Positions 48,501 to 61,587 of a stretch of DNA of 64,000 nucleotides are shown one piece after another (the first letter of the stretch is position 1; the number at the start of each line of letters is the position of its first letter). A model generated the notes under the pieces. That model did not search any database and was not told where the DNA came from. It saw only the letters and a program-made list of their open reading frames with translations. The translations under genes and the position numbers were made by a program. This DNA comes from Takifugu bimaculatus. Its lineage: Eukaryota; Chordata; Actinopteri; Tetraodontiformes; Tetraodontidae. The DNA is taken from positions 14,147,163-14,211,162 of the forward strand of contig CP034993.1 of assembly GCA_004026145.2 (NCBI GenBank), in the 5' to 3' direction.

Positions 48501-50665
48501 ATATACATTCACATCAAGAGCCAGCAGAAGAGATACATCAGCACTGGATTACCTCTACACATGGATTCTCCGGTCCAGCCATTTGCTGTACACGTACGAA
48601 ACAGAGATCCAGTGAAGCCTTCCACGCACTCATAATAGACCCTCTCTTTGTTCTTGTATGTCAGACTGTAAGAGTCACGGTTGACAGCGTTCTCGATATC
48701 CATTCTGTGACAGATTATTTCTAATAAACAAATAGATGTTAAAAATACACGAGAGAAGAGAAAATTTTAAAGTTAGAATGAGAGAGATCAACTTGTTTGT
48801 TTACAGGACAGCGTTACGAAACAGTGAATAAATACGTTTGCAGTCACAGTCCAGGACCAGGCCAGATTAAGACTGGGAGAAAACCTTTTTCAAACCATCT
48901 TTTGTCTTCTGTTTTTCTTCTCTTGCTGAGATGTTTTTAAACAGCCAATCAGATTGCTCACTCTGGAATGAGGACGTTCATTATAACGCAGCATTTGGAC
49001 ATTTGGGAACAATTTTGGGCAGCTAAGATATTTGATTTTTATTCCTGTGAATCTTTCATTCTTTTAGTACCACAAGATTATTTCTGCAGGGAAAACTGAA
49101 GAAAATTTACAATAATTTGCTACATTTAGAGCTGAGAGCATTTTTCTAAACTCTAAAGTTTCTAAAGTGCTAGTTCCTGCATGAAATGGAAGTAAACAGA
49201 ATGATGACAATACCTTGACATAGTGGTTTGGGTTTCCATCCTTCTCTGGTGCATTTAGCCAAGTTGGAGCCATCAGAGCTTTTGTAGCCTTCGATACAAC
49301 TATATTCTACAGTATCTCCCATTACGATTCGCTGGCCCCACCACACTGCCCATCTTCTGACATTATATTCTCGTTGATTTCTGCATACAACCTCTGGAAC
49401 CGCAGATGTTTGAGATCTGTCATTATGGGCTCAGAACCATAAAATGGGAAGAATAATCCCAGTATTGTGACCCTGTACCTTTACACACTGGGCTGATGGT
49501 CCATTGTCCATCATCGTCGCACGTCGTCTCTGCAGCAGTTTCCCGAGTAGAAAAAATCCAGAACCTCCCTTCACAGGTGACTCTCAGCGTCTCGCCAGGA
49601 ACAAACACACTCTTGGAAGCGGGCTCGTAGGTTGTTCCCTCCAGAGGGGGCAGCTGCAATACACATTTTGTGGCTGCAGTGTTGGGGAATGAAGCAGGCA
49701 GATTAATCCAGGTTCCTCTTCTTTTCTGCATTTAAGCTTTTCACTCATCTGTGCATGTTTTCATACTTACGTTCACACTCAGGCGTGGGGCTCCACTCTG
49801 CTCTCATTCCAACCTTTGTGCATTTTGAAGGTCTGTCCTCACGTCTCTTGAATGTTCTATTGCAGCTAAAATGCAGGATCTCATTTTCTCTGTACTCTCT
49901 GGCCTCTTCAGTGATGTAGCCATTTTCAATCTCGGGTACAAGACACTTCAGCTCTGTAGGGGAAAAATGGAAGTATCAATAATACTGGGAACACAATTTT
50001 CCGAGTTAGGTCTGACAGCTGTTTAACTAATTTTTGGGTGTGGAATCCAAAACTGATCTCGGTTTTTCTTTCTCGCATCAAGTTTTTGAATAATAGGAAT
50101 CCCTAGAGTCCACCGTATCCACCTATAGAATATTAATAGTGCTGACCTTTTGAGAGCTGCACACATCTCTCACCACACTGCCCCAACAAGTTACCATGTA
50201 GCTGTAGATGAGTCCAATTGTAATCAGCTTGCAAGTCTTACTATAGCTAATCAGTGGGAATTTGATTTATTGAGGGGAAACTGTGGAGAAAAAAACTTGC
50301 TTGAAAATTAACTGACTATAATTTTGGAATCAGCATGTTAAATTTAGCTGTAATCAGCATAAAAATCTAACTTAACAGTTGTTTCCCCCCCCCCCCCCAA
50401 ATTGTTCCCCAGGGTTATCAAATGTGTTAATCAGTAATGCTGGTGCCATTAAAATGAACAAGGCTCAGATTGATGGAAGGTGAATCTTGGCTTCATGGAC
50501 CCAGCATGTGAAAAACCTGTTTGTGGTCAAGACACAATCATATAGAATTGGCTGAATAATTTATAGAACAAGAGATGGGGTGAAAATGTAGTTCCTCTTA
50601 CCATTCTGGGATAGAGAAACATGCAAATTTCCCCACACATGGAGCAAAAGAAGGATCAATCTCAT
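45552..50665 (-). CDS. C5: CFH-like gene with signal peptide and at least eight usable CCP exons
   Basis: The signal exon is 50602-50665 (MRLILLLLHVWGNLHVSL, intact ATG). In-frame CCPs are 49771-49953, 49479-49673, 49214-49393, 48553-48720, 48300-48467, 46723-46917, 45806-45973 and 45552-45719. All are phase 1-1 with four cysteines. Dead exons lie between them: 47842-48021 (stop, lost donor), 46975-47100 (broken 5' end) and 46458-46637 (Cys2 to Ser, lost donor). 44-46 kb and 47-48.7 kb are a local duplication about 2,750 bp apart. No SCR19-SCR20 pair follows inside this interval; the nearest downstream pair is in unit 3 (35369-35879). The true 3' end is unknown. Likely a factor H paralogue. 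Confidence 0.7.
46975..48299 (-). pseudogene. Decayed CCP block inside C5
   Basis: Fourth-type copy of the block. This copy keeps Cys3 (ATCVDG) in the first dead CCP but still lacks the normal exon start. It has a signal-like exon at 47580-47682 and a stop-containing CCP at 47842-48021. Confidence 0.7.
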
Positions 50666-51988
50666 CTTCCACAAGTTGCTGTGAGTCTGACTGAGGTTAA
50701 ACATGGACAGTCTTCTTCTGAGCTAATAAGATTTTTTTTAAATCAAGTTCTGCCCAATCAACATTGCAAAAGAGACCCTGAACTCAGCATGATGAAACCC
50801 AGTGTAGACATAAACACATTCACACATGGCAATGTTTGAACAATCCATGAGACTCTTCCCGTTATGGGAGGGAGTTATAGCCAAATCTACAAAAATGGCA
50901 CTTTGGTCCAACATTCATGTGCTGTTCTGGTCAAATTCAACCGATCTGCGGTACACATCACACCAGTAATATTTAACATTTTTCAGTCGTAATATTATGT
51001 AGCATCTTGTTCTGATTCTGACCTGCGTGGGGGAGGTGGGCATTCATGGAACCGGTGGAACATTCATGTGTAATGCAACCTTAAAATAAATTAAATATTT
51101 AATTTTCTATGATGTCCAGGACAATGGACAAGGTTCTGATCATCCAAACGTGAACGAGGATTTAAAGCAAAAGGGCAATTCAGTCAGACTATAAAATGTA
51201 ACAAATCTTTATCAAGATTTCACCTCATGTAGAAAAAGAATTCAGCTAATTGGACTAAGTAAACAGTTTAATCTGATGATGGACTTCAGGTGGACATTTC
51301 AGTTTTCCTGTTCCCATTTTTCACTTCTTATAACCACATCTCTGCCAATTTCTGAGCCGGGAGCGAAAGCACCTCTGGTCCATTGATGGGATAACAAATC
51401 AAACATTCTGCCTTTTCTGTCAGCAAGCATCCACAAATTGGGTATGCTTCAGTTTAGAGTCTGTAAACATCTGGAAATGATTTGCACCTGTTGGGTGCCT
51501 CACTGTACCATGAACTGCACGTTCCTCAGGAGGAGAGTGTCACCTTCCCTTTATCGGCCCATCATAGATATACAAGTCCAACGAAGGTTCAGAATCGCAG
51601 TCGGGCCAGAGGACATGTTTCCAAGAAACAGAACTTTTTTTTTCTCAAGTTATTGGAAATATATGAAAATGTGTTAGTCTACTGACCAAAGCGGGTATGT
51701 GTCTGGGTGGAGCCACCAAAAACAGCACCAGGGAAGGGCTGCCGTTCACCTGGCCCTCGGCTTCTTTGTAAAAACAAATAAATGTAACGCAATGTGCAGT
51801 GTGGGGACATCTGGGTCATCCAAGGTTAAAAAGAAAATGTGAAAAACAAACAAACAATTTGGTGCCAAAAAAAAACTCATGCAAAATTGTCAGAAATGAT
51901 TAGAAATAATTATTGAAAAAAAGAAACCAACTGCAACTAAGGAATTTAGGAAAACTGACAGGAATTGCATTCCTAGTATAAACCAACT
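50666..51988. other. 5' flank of C5
   Basis: Near-identical to 41022-42356. No gene recognised. An in-frame ATG at 50702-50704 lies 13 codons upstream of the C5 start. Confidence 0.4.
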
Positions 51989-52758
51989 TTAACTAAAACC
52001 AATTAAACAAGAAACAATAATCACCAAACTAATGATTCGATACACCTCAGATAATGAAACAGTTTGAGGATTGAGTTGGGAGGCATGGAAGGTGGGACAA
52101 AGCTTTGTTTTGGATGATAGAGTGAGGCTCAAGCCTGTGGGATTGATGATCTTCCCAATGAGAAAGGATCCAATGAGGGGGGACAAGAGTTTACAGGATT
52201 CAGTGAGGAGCAGAATGTTTTTGGTGGATAATCACACACATTGACCAGGTTAAGAGAGAGCGGCAGGATACCTGCGTGGGTCAACTGTCTGCTGCTTGAA
52301 CTCCTGGCTGAGTTTAAAGGTGGAGCGGGCATCCTTCCAAACCTTCTGAAAACGGCAAATGTGATCCTGCATGGAAAAAACTGCCAATTCCACCTCCTGA
52401 GAAGGTAACAAGAGAGGCTGGTGGGGAAGCTTCAAGCCTTGGTTGGCCTGCTCAGCTTGACCATATATTCGGTTGGGACATTGGAGAGCTTGGGGAGGCT
52501 ACTGTCAGCAGTTGCACACATGCTCTGTAACACAAGGCAATGTGTGCTCCAACCCAAAACCTTCCCCAATGCCCAATCGCGGTGTGGATTGTTTGGATGT
52601 GTGGAATGTGTGGAACCCAAAACCACTGGGATCTGAGGAGATGGGATGAGGAGAAATAGGAGACAGTCATGGTGGTTACCGGACATTGGTACCATCTTAT
52701 CTGTTAGTTCTTGACGGCAAGGGCAGGCATGGGGTTGTCCTAAAGTTCCACAGTACAT
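51989..52758 (-). mobile_element. Ty3/gypsy pol remnant, copy b
   Basis: Twin of 42357-43126 with the same deleted structure, so the insertion predates the second segmental duplication. Confidence 0.65.
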
Positions 52759-53195
52759 CCCAATTGTCTCGCAAGAACCTAATCAATCAGAGATGCATAG
52801 GCTCATCCTCCGCAGGTCATGTTGAGGGTGAGATCGAGCCACCTGACTAGGATGAGACACCAGAGGAAGAACAATAATCACCTCCAGTCTGAGACAGCAG
52901 AACCGTGGAAGAGAGGAGGGCGTTCAATAAACCGTTGTTCATCATGGCCACAAGACACTGACCAGACAGCAGGACTGTATGTGTCTATTTATTGTATATG
53001 CACTTTTATATTGTTATCCAATAATTTTTATTTGATTATTGCATTTTTTTCCGTTTTTATATTGATATTTTAATATAGTGTTCAATGCCTTGCTGCTGCT
53101 GCATTGTAATGTCCCAAATAGGGATCAATAAACTACATCTGTCTGTCTGTCTGTCCGTCTATCTTGTCTTTGATTATGTAAACTTTATAACTATG

Positions 53196-55174
53196 AGAAG
53201 GTGTGGAATTAATGAGGGCAGCAGGTGTTTCAGGGTTGGACAGTTTGGTAATTAGCTGGTGGATCAGTGAACCTCACCTCAGTAGAAACACAGCTGCAGT
53301 CACTCTTCTCTGATATGTTCCAATTATGCATCTAGAATTTGTAAAATTCCATAATTTAACTTTATTTGAACACATAAATAACTCATTTTACCAGCAGAGG
53401 TTACGTTGTTTGCCTCTCCCCCTCCCCCGCACGTCCTCATTCACAAACCAGAAACAACTTTTAAGTTTTCCTTTATTTACTTGGACAATGCTAAGATGAC
53501 ACATTGAATTCAGCCGTATGGATGTGCATCACTTGTGTAAGGTGACTGTAAATGCCGTTTTCTTTCTCTGCGTTCTGCCCGAAACAACTATTGCAAAACC
53601 AAAACATATTTAGAAACTTGAACGAGCGGCTTTCAATGTCCTTGTTTTCTACCGACTGTCAGCAGCATCATGGTGTGTTTTGAGCCCTGTGGGGAAAAAG
53701 AAAATTGTTTTCAGAATCACTTGTACTTAAAAAGAAAAAACCCAGAGAAAATGAATAAATGTATTGTGACATCAAGAAAAGGTTATTTTCCCTCGATATT
53801 GAAAAGACGTCCCTTATGGATTTTAGGACATTTTTAAGAGCTTACCATCACATTCCACGGTCATGTCCCACTTCCCATTAACACTTGTTGCATTTAAATG
53901 TTCTGAATTTTGTGAGCATTGGTACCGTAAGACCTCCCCATCTATGAATCTGTCTTTATGCACCTTGAAGGTGATCGTGTCGTCTTTGGGCTGCCGGCCA
54001 AGTTACGCCGGATGGTGTTAAAAGTGCCCACAAAATAAGTTTTCTGCTTTCATTAGAAAGTGTCACAGCTGTCAGTTGACCGATAACCCAAAGAAGATGT
54101 CGAAACCTTGAAATTAAGCCCAGGGTCGCAGCATCCCTAGTAAATACTGTTGCAGTCAATCAAGGACCAGGCAACATTAATACTGTTAATAACATTAATT
54201 TTGACAGAAGCCATGTTTGTATTGGCTATGTTTGTCTGAACAGATGGTTGTTGCCTTGAGTATCGGTGGTTGGTATTGACAGCCATTAGGAATACTGATA
54301 CTTGGAAATACCTGTTATTAGAACTCACCCATCCCTGGCAAATACTGTTGCAGTCAATCAAGGACCAGGCAACATTAATACTGTGGAGGACAAGCTTTTC
54401 AAAAACTTTTTTTTTCTTTTGCTTGGCTCTCCTAAACAACCAGATTGCTCACTCTCGAATTTGCCATTCACCATAATTCGGCATTTGGATAATTTGGACA
54501 GCTGACCCCACACTAAGAGATCAGCCAGCAGAAGTAGCACATATTTGATTTTCATGCCTATGAAAGATTGATTCTTTTAGAGCCACAAGATTCCTTTTAC
54601 CATGTAAAACTTTACATTTAGGGAGGGTTAGAGCTTGATGCTGAGAGCATTTTTCTGATCTCTGAAAGTGCTAGTTCCTGCATGAAATGGAAGTAAACAG
54701 AATGTTGACAATCCCTTGAGATAGTGGTTTGGGTTTCCATCCTTCTCTGGTGCATTTGGCCAAGTAGGAGCCATCAGAGCTTTTGTAGTCTGTGATACAA
54801 CTATATTGTACATTATCTCCCATTACGATTCGCTGGCCCCACCACACCTCCCAACTTCTGACATGATATTCTCATTAATTTCTGCATACAACCTCTGGAA
54901 CTGCAAATTTTTGACTTCAGTATTGAGAGACCAACCAGCTCTTTTAAACAGACAATATTTGTAATTTTAAAACCAAAGAAGAGCTCTTTGTATTACAGTT
55001 TTGCAGGGCTGCAGAATGGAACTTAAAAAAACTAAAAATTACAATTTAGTGGCTAATATTCTTTTGCACATAGTTTTTAAAAAAACTAAAACTAAAACAT
55101 TCCAAATCTGAAGGTTCAGCACCGAACGTCTCCTAAAGCATATAAATAAGCAGGCCTGCTCAGAGTTTACTTAC
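53196..55174 (-). pseudogene. Decayed CCP block (copy b of the second duplication)
   Basis: Dead CCP from 53846 (Cys to Ser), signal-like exon 54453-54555, and dead CCP 54715-54894 (stop after VVCRN, lost donor). Confidence 0.75.
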
Positions 55175-58100
55175 TCATACAACTCTCAGTCCCCTTCCAG
55201 CCTCCTTTCCCACAGGTTAGGGTAAAGCGACCAACATAACCTTTTTTGCAGACATAATCAACCTGCTCATTGTATTTGTACACAGACTTGGCCGTTCCTT
55301 TAATGACTGCATCAAAATAATACTTTCTGTTGCATGTAATTTCTAAAAAAAAAAGCAACAGTTTAATGTCAGAACAATATACATTCACATCAAGAGCCAG
55401 CAGAAGAGATACATCAGCACTGGAGAGCTCACCATCACATTCCACTGTCTTGTCCCACTTCCCATCAACACATGTTGCATTTAAATGTTCTCCATTTTCT
55501 GAGCATTGGTACTGTAAGACCTCCCCATCTACGAATCTGTCTTTATGCACCTTGAAGGTGATCGTGTGGTCTTTGGGAAGGTCACAGTAAACTGAAGAAT
55601 ATATACATCAATAATTGCTAACCTGTGTGTGACAGGTGTTTCCAGTGCAGCACATTTAACTGAAATCACAAGTACAAGTGAAAGCAAAATCTTCTTTGGA
55701 GGAGGGCTGAGCTGTGGATTAGAAACAGAATGGAGCTCAGACATCCTGGGAGGAACTGCTGCTCCTGATGAGTCAGCTGAGGTGGTTCAGGAGGCTCCCA
55801 GTCCTCCAAGACAGGCTGGACACATCATCAGTGGGGTGAAGTGCAAGAGTGTGAGCCCACTCACATGATTATTAAGTATGTGTTCATCACGCCAAGGCTA
55901 CAGCTGTTTAAGATAAGTCTGTATCTCTGGTTTCTACGTACGTGCACAGGTGATGTTCTTCTCCTCCCATTTTCCATCTAGGCATTGTAGACTGCCTTCT
56001 CCCACCAACATATACTTGTTCCGACACTCATAAGCCACTTTAGAGTTATTCAAATAATTATTCTTATATGTTGTTGTTATAATTGCATTGTCAACTTTAG
56101 GTGGGGCGCCACAGTTGCTGGCACGGGCTGCAAAAGAACAAACACACAGGATTAGATTACTTGCAGTGATCTGTCAACACGCTTGATCTACTGAAGAACA
56201 TACCTGTGCAGATTGTGTTGAGTGGTAATCCACCGGAGCTCCATTCTCCCTTATGACAACTTAAACTGGTCACCTGAGCTTCAAATCCTTCATTGCAACG
56301 AATCTCCGTGCTTTCATTTTCGTCGTCTGGCTTTTGAATCGGGAGCGCTTCCCCGTTAGCAATCGCAGGAATCTCCCCACATTGCCTTTCCCCTTTGGAG
56401 GATAAGCTTATGCGGTTAGTCTTGCATTTTTCATGCTTTTGTAGAGATTGTGATGGGAGATGCAGATTTACCAATGCACTGTTTCAGTCCAGACCACTGG
56501 TGGTTTACGCATGTGGCTTCACCCCACCAGCCTTTGTTAAAAAGCTTATAACCTTCATCGCAGGTGTAGGTGAGTTTGTCGCCTTGCGCCCCAACAGCAA
56601 AACCATGTGGTATAACGGCTTTTGGACATGCTGACCATGACAAAGAAGGAAAAATGTTACAGCCTCACCCACAGGTCATGGGAGCTGCTTTCTTATTTTA
56701 ACAGTTAAGGCCACCTCCATCATCCCCAACTCCAACTGTTTTCATGTTTAAATTGTGGAAATCTGTATAGACGTTCCATACCTGAACAGTTTGTAATCCC
56801 AGTCCACACACCTTCCTCACACTTGGCCTCATGGACTTCCTGCGAGTACGTGCAATCATACTGGATTTTCTCATTGTTGCTGTAACTCTGCTTGAAGGCA
56901 CCTCTAATGTTTGCATCCATGAGCTCAGGCCTATTGCACAGTTTCTCTGGAATCAATTAAAGCCAATATGTTATTGAGAGACCCATGAGCTCTTCTAAAC
57001 AGACAGTTTAGTGGCTATTATTCCAAATCTGAAGGTTCAGCACCAAACGTCTCCTAAAGCATATAAATAAGCAGGCCTGCTCAGTGTTTACTTACTCATA
57101 CATCCCGGAGTCCCCTTCCACCCTCCTTTTCCACAGGTTAGGGTAAAGTGACCTACATAACCGTTGTTGCAGACATAATCAACCTGCTCATTGTATTTGT
57201 ACACAGACTTGGCCGTTCCTTAATGACTGCATCAGTATAATACTTTCTGTTGCATGTAATTTCTAAAAAAAAAGCGACAGTTTAATGTCAGAACAATATA
57301 CATTCACATCAAGAGCCAGCAGAAGAGATACATCAGCACTGGATTACCTCTACACATGGATGTTCCGGTCCAGCCATTTGCTGTACACGTACGAATCGGA
57401 GATCCAGTGAAGCCTTCCCTGCACTCATAATCAACCCTCTCTTTGTTCTTGTATGTCAGACTGTAAGAGTCACGGTTGACAGCGTTCTCGATATCCATTC
57501 TGTGACAGATTATTTCTAATAAACAAATAGATGTTAAAAATACACAAGACAAGAGAAAATTTAGAAAATTAGAATGAGACAGATCAACTTGTTTGTTTAC
57601 AGGAGAGCGTTACAAAACAGTGAATAAATACGTTTGCAGTCACAGTCCAGGACCAGGCCAGATTAAGACTGGGAGAAAACCTTTTTCAAACCATCTTTTG
57701 TCTTCTGTTTTTCTTCTCTTGCTGAGATTTTTTTAAACAGCCAATCAGATTGCTCACTCTGGAATGGGGACGTTCATTATAACGCAGCATTTGGACATTT
57801 GGGAACAATTTTGGGCAGCTAAGATATTTGATTTTTATGCCTGTGAATCTTTCATTCTTTTAGTACCACAAGATTATTTCTGCAGGGAAAACTGAAGAAA
57901 ATTTACAATAATTTGCTACATTTAGAGCTGAGAGCATTTTTCTAAACTCTAAAGTTTCTAAAGTGCTAGTTCCTGCATGAAATGGAAGTAAACAGAATGA
58001 TGACAATACCTTGACACAGTGGTTTGGGTTTCCATCCTTCTCTGGTGCATTTAGCCAAGTTGGAGCCATCAGAGCTTTTGTAGCCTTCGATACACCAATA

Positions 58101-60091
58101 TCTTACAGTATCTCCCATTACGATTCGCTGGCGCCACCGCACGTCCCATCTTCTGACATGATATTCTCGTTCATTTCTGCATACAACCTCTGGAACCACA
58201 GATGTTTGAGATCTGTCATTATGGGCTCAGAACCATAAAATGGGAAGAATAATCCCAGTATTGTGACCCTGTACCTTTACACACTGGGCTGATGGTCCAT
58301 TGTCCATCATCGTCGCACGTCGTCTCTGCAGCAGTTTCCCGAGGAGAAAAAATCCAGAACCTCCCTTCACAGGTGACTCTCAGCGTCTCGCCAGGAACAA
58401 ACACACTCTTGGAAGCGGGCTCGTAGGTTGTTCCCTCCAGAGGGGGCAGCTGCAATAGACATTTTGTGGCTGCAGTGTTGGGAAATGAAGCAGGCAGATT
58501 AATCCAGGTTCCTCTTCTTTTCTGCATTTAAGCTTTTCACTCATCTGTGCATGTTTTCATACTTACGTTCACACTCAGGCGTGGGGCTCCACTCTGCTCT
58601 CATTCCAACCTTTGTGCATTTTGAAGGTCTGTCCTCACGTCTCTTGAACTTTTTATTGCAGCTAAAATGCAGGATCTCATTTTCTCTGTACTCTCTGGCC
58701 ATCTTCAGTGATGTAGCCATTTTCAATCTCGGGTACAAGACACTTCAGCTCTGTAGGGGAAAATAGAAGTATCAATAATCACATGTGTTCATCAGTAAAG
58801 CTGGTATCATTAAAAGAAACAAGGCTCAGATTGATGGAAGGTGAATCTCTGCTTGATGAATCAATGTTTGTGGTTCAAATCCCAGTTCTGGGCATCGGTG
58901 CTTGGATTTGGCAAGCTGCTTGGATACGACCCAAGGATCTACTGAGTGACGATTGGTCAGGATCTCCTGTTGATCTGCATATTTGGCAGCTTTATTTCAT
59001 GAAACTCATTCTGTCTGTGTCATTTTCCCTCTGCCGTTTTTGTGTTCCTGGAAAATATCATTCCATCCATCATCCGTTCATTCTGCAGAGCTCACCTATG
59101 CATTTGGGGGCTCTTCCGCTCCACTCGCCCTCTTCGTTACAGTAGATCTCAGAGGGGCCTTCCAGGATATCTAACTTGGATTTGCAGCTGAATCGAATAA
59201 CGTTTCCAAAGGTTGCTTCTTCCGGGTCACCATTCACGAACACGTTATTGTCCACACGAATAAACGGACACTGCTGAGCTGGGAGAGCACAACACAACAC
59301 ATGAGGCGCTTACTCACACGTCACTCACATGGTTTTTACTTGCTTTCATACCCTCACAAACTGGAACAACTCCATCCCAGCCTTCCACAAAGCATCGCCG
59401 ATAGTTTATGCGACTGACCATTTGATAACTGGTAATGACGGTAAACAAATGTTGATAGGCCGCAGAAAAGCTTATTAAAAATGTGGTATTGGGAATATTG
59501 TCGTACCCTTTGTGGCAAGTGTAAACGACTTTGGATCCAAAGACAAAGTCCTCGCCCTCGACCAGCTGAAATTCTGCAAACTGGGCATCGCCAGGGTGAC
59601 CACAGGAAATTGCTTAACATGTAGGAATGATACAGAAGATGTTGCTGTCAATCAGAAGTGATTTGCCAAATGAGATAATAGGGGGAAAATGCTGCGAAAG
59701 CATTGTTAACGTCATATGCTGGTGTGTTTGACTGTGTGATCACAATCGACCAAAGAAGCTGACTTACGCCGACAGGGTTTGCCCTTTGACGTCCATTCTC
59801 CATTATTACAGACCAGTTTGAAAAAGCCGCTGTGGCCGATGTTGCAGGGGACTCTCACTTCTCTTCTGTCGGCATAGGTGCTGTCCAATGTACTTATGTC
59901 GAAATTTGAGTCGTACAGGCGGCTGCTCAGAAAGCTTTCCCGTTGGCAGTCTGTGGGACAAACGTTATGTAAATTACTGTGCAACGAAGGAAGGAGCACA
60001 GAAGAACCCAAAGCTCCCTACCTTTGCTCCTCACCAAGGTCAGCGTGTGCATCCATAAGATCAGGACACCGATTCTGCCTATTGTGTTCAT
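55175..60091 (-). CDS. cfh: Complement factor H, 5' part (signal peptide plus 14 CCPs)
   Basis: The signal exon 60022-60091 encodes MNTIGRIGVLILWMHTLTL. CCP1 is 59768-59950. CCP2 is split as 59507-59612 and 59352-59428 (CGHPGDAQF...VVYTC; INYRRC), matching human SCR2, which is also split. CCP3 is 59096-59278, followed by 58567-58750, 58275-58469, 58010-58189, 57348-57515, 57096-57262, 56782-56946, 56472-56630, 56204-56392, 55942-56127, 55433-55591 and 55175-55342. Factor H accelerates decay of the alternative-pathway convertase and is the cofactor for C3b cleavage through its first four CCPs. The exon 58567-58750 has one extra base (58701), giving an early stop. The exon 57096-57262 lacks one base near 57220. 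The twin exons are intact. Both could be assembly errors. If real, the product stops inside CCP4. No terminal SCR19-20 is in this interval; the nearest lie downstream in the array. Confidence 0.85.
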
Positions 60092-61573
60092 CTTATCTCT
60101 GTGAGCAAGAACTGAGAGGGAGAAGCACAAAGAGGATAATGAAATACTAATACAGAGAGAGGGAGAGGGGGTGGATGGCTGTGTGGGCGGCGGGAGGGGG
60201 GGGTGTAGGCAGGACAAGCTTGCTCAACGGTTTACATAACTGATCCAGCCCCCAGTCTGTATGTCATGAGGCGTTTTTGGCTGTGGTCACCTCTCAGTTA
60301 AACCTCACATCTCCTCACGCTGGCGTGTCTTTCGCATCTTTTCTAACCAGTCATCTTTATTTCACTGAAAGGAAATAGAAATAACTCACTCTTGGGGGCT
60401 ATATTCAGGTTCAAAGGCTGCTTTTATTCTCCAGCACAGCTGAATCTGTAGTCTGAAGGTGCTGCATCAGGTTTTTTTTTCTCTGTTTACCCATCAGTGG
60501 CTAAAGAGTATTCCTGTAAGTGATTGTTTGGTTTTATCTAGTTTTTGGTAATCATTTGCAGGAATCAATTGTGCAAATAAAATTACTTTGCATTTCAGCC
60601 AGGCCGCACTCATCTGGAGCAAATATCAATCAAAGTGAGGAGTTAAAAGTAAAAAAAAAAGAAAAAAGCAGGGAAAAGAAAGGCCGCAGCAATGTTGAAG
60701 CATTCCATATTTCATTTTGGTCATATTAAACATATTTTCAAGAGGGGATTTAAATAATCAACACATTAATTAAAGCCATTACGACCTACTGACAGCACTG
60801 GTCAACAGTTGACCTATTGGCCTCTGAGGAAATGTGTCACTGCTCCGTATTCGGGTGTTTGTTTGCTCGCTGCTGAATGGAACAACATGTAGCTGTGACA
60901 CAATGGGAATTTTTGCTCTAGCGTCTCATTATGTGAGGTTTAAGTCTGCATCACTGTGAACAAATACGACTCAGCTCAGGGCAAACAAACTCCTACGCAG
61001 CAGCTTCTCCTGAAATTCAGAGATTGTGCATAAATTATTGCCTGAGATTATCGCCCGTTTTAAACCTGGAACGTCACCTCCTCTGGTGGCTCCATCTTCT
61101 TGTGATCCGTCTCACGTCTTCTCCGGCTGGACTGAGATGACGCAAAAGATTATCGCCCCCAAAAGTCTTTCTGATGGATTGATGGACTCTGATGGCAGCT
61201 GAGCAGAGCCACCAGGGTCATCACAACAACATCCCAGAGTGTTAATGATATTCTCTCGGTTTAAGCCTTTACTTAGTGGTCTGAGAGGAGGACGGCATGG
61301 ATGACTTAGTAACTGATGACTTAATTTAGGACGAATATCTGAGGATCAATTTCCTCGGTCCAGGTGGTGATGCTGGATTTTAAAACATTCTGACGGAGAC
61401 GCTTTGTCTTCACTTACGTCCTTCATTTATTTAGACCAGCAGACATTTGTCTAATATGGCTGTTGGATAAAAATAACTGGCGTCCTTCTAAATGAACAAT
61501 GAGTCTTGAATCATCAAGATCCTCTAATGAATTACAGATAAGTAAATCTTAGAAACCTGGTTGGATGCCTAAT
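60092..61573. other. Upstream flank of cfh
   Basis: Contains a purine/pyrimidine-biased tract (about 60145-60210) close to the cfh 5' end. No exon, CCP or known repeat seen. No clear TATA box found. Confidence 0.4.
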
Positions 61574-61587
61574 GCGCCATCTTCTGG
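61574..61587 (-). promoter_or_regulatory. CTCF-like motif, minus orientation
   Basis: On the minus strand CCAGAAGATGGCGC resembles the CTCF core CCASYAGRKGGCRC, with one weaker position. Confidence 0.35.

Larger units (their letters stand above)
48790..55430. repeat. Second segmental duplication, copy b
   Basis: Partner of 39155-45805. Homology ends near 55423, where a CCP exon (55433-55591) replaces the intron/CCP found in copy a. Confidence 0.85.

Noticed and set aside
55529..55744. Minus-strand frame with a hydrophobic leader (KILLSLVLVISV) upstream of a CCP exon
   Set aside because: It overlaps the intron and acceptor of the CCP exon 55433-55591, has no donor matching phase 1, and is present once only.
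55735..55835. Possible old LINE 3' end (gctgctcctgatgagtcagctgaggtgg-like)
   Set aside because: Similarity to the RTE 3' region is short and degenerate, not enough to annotate.
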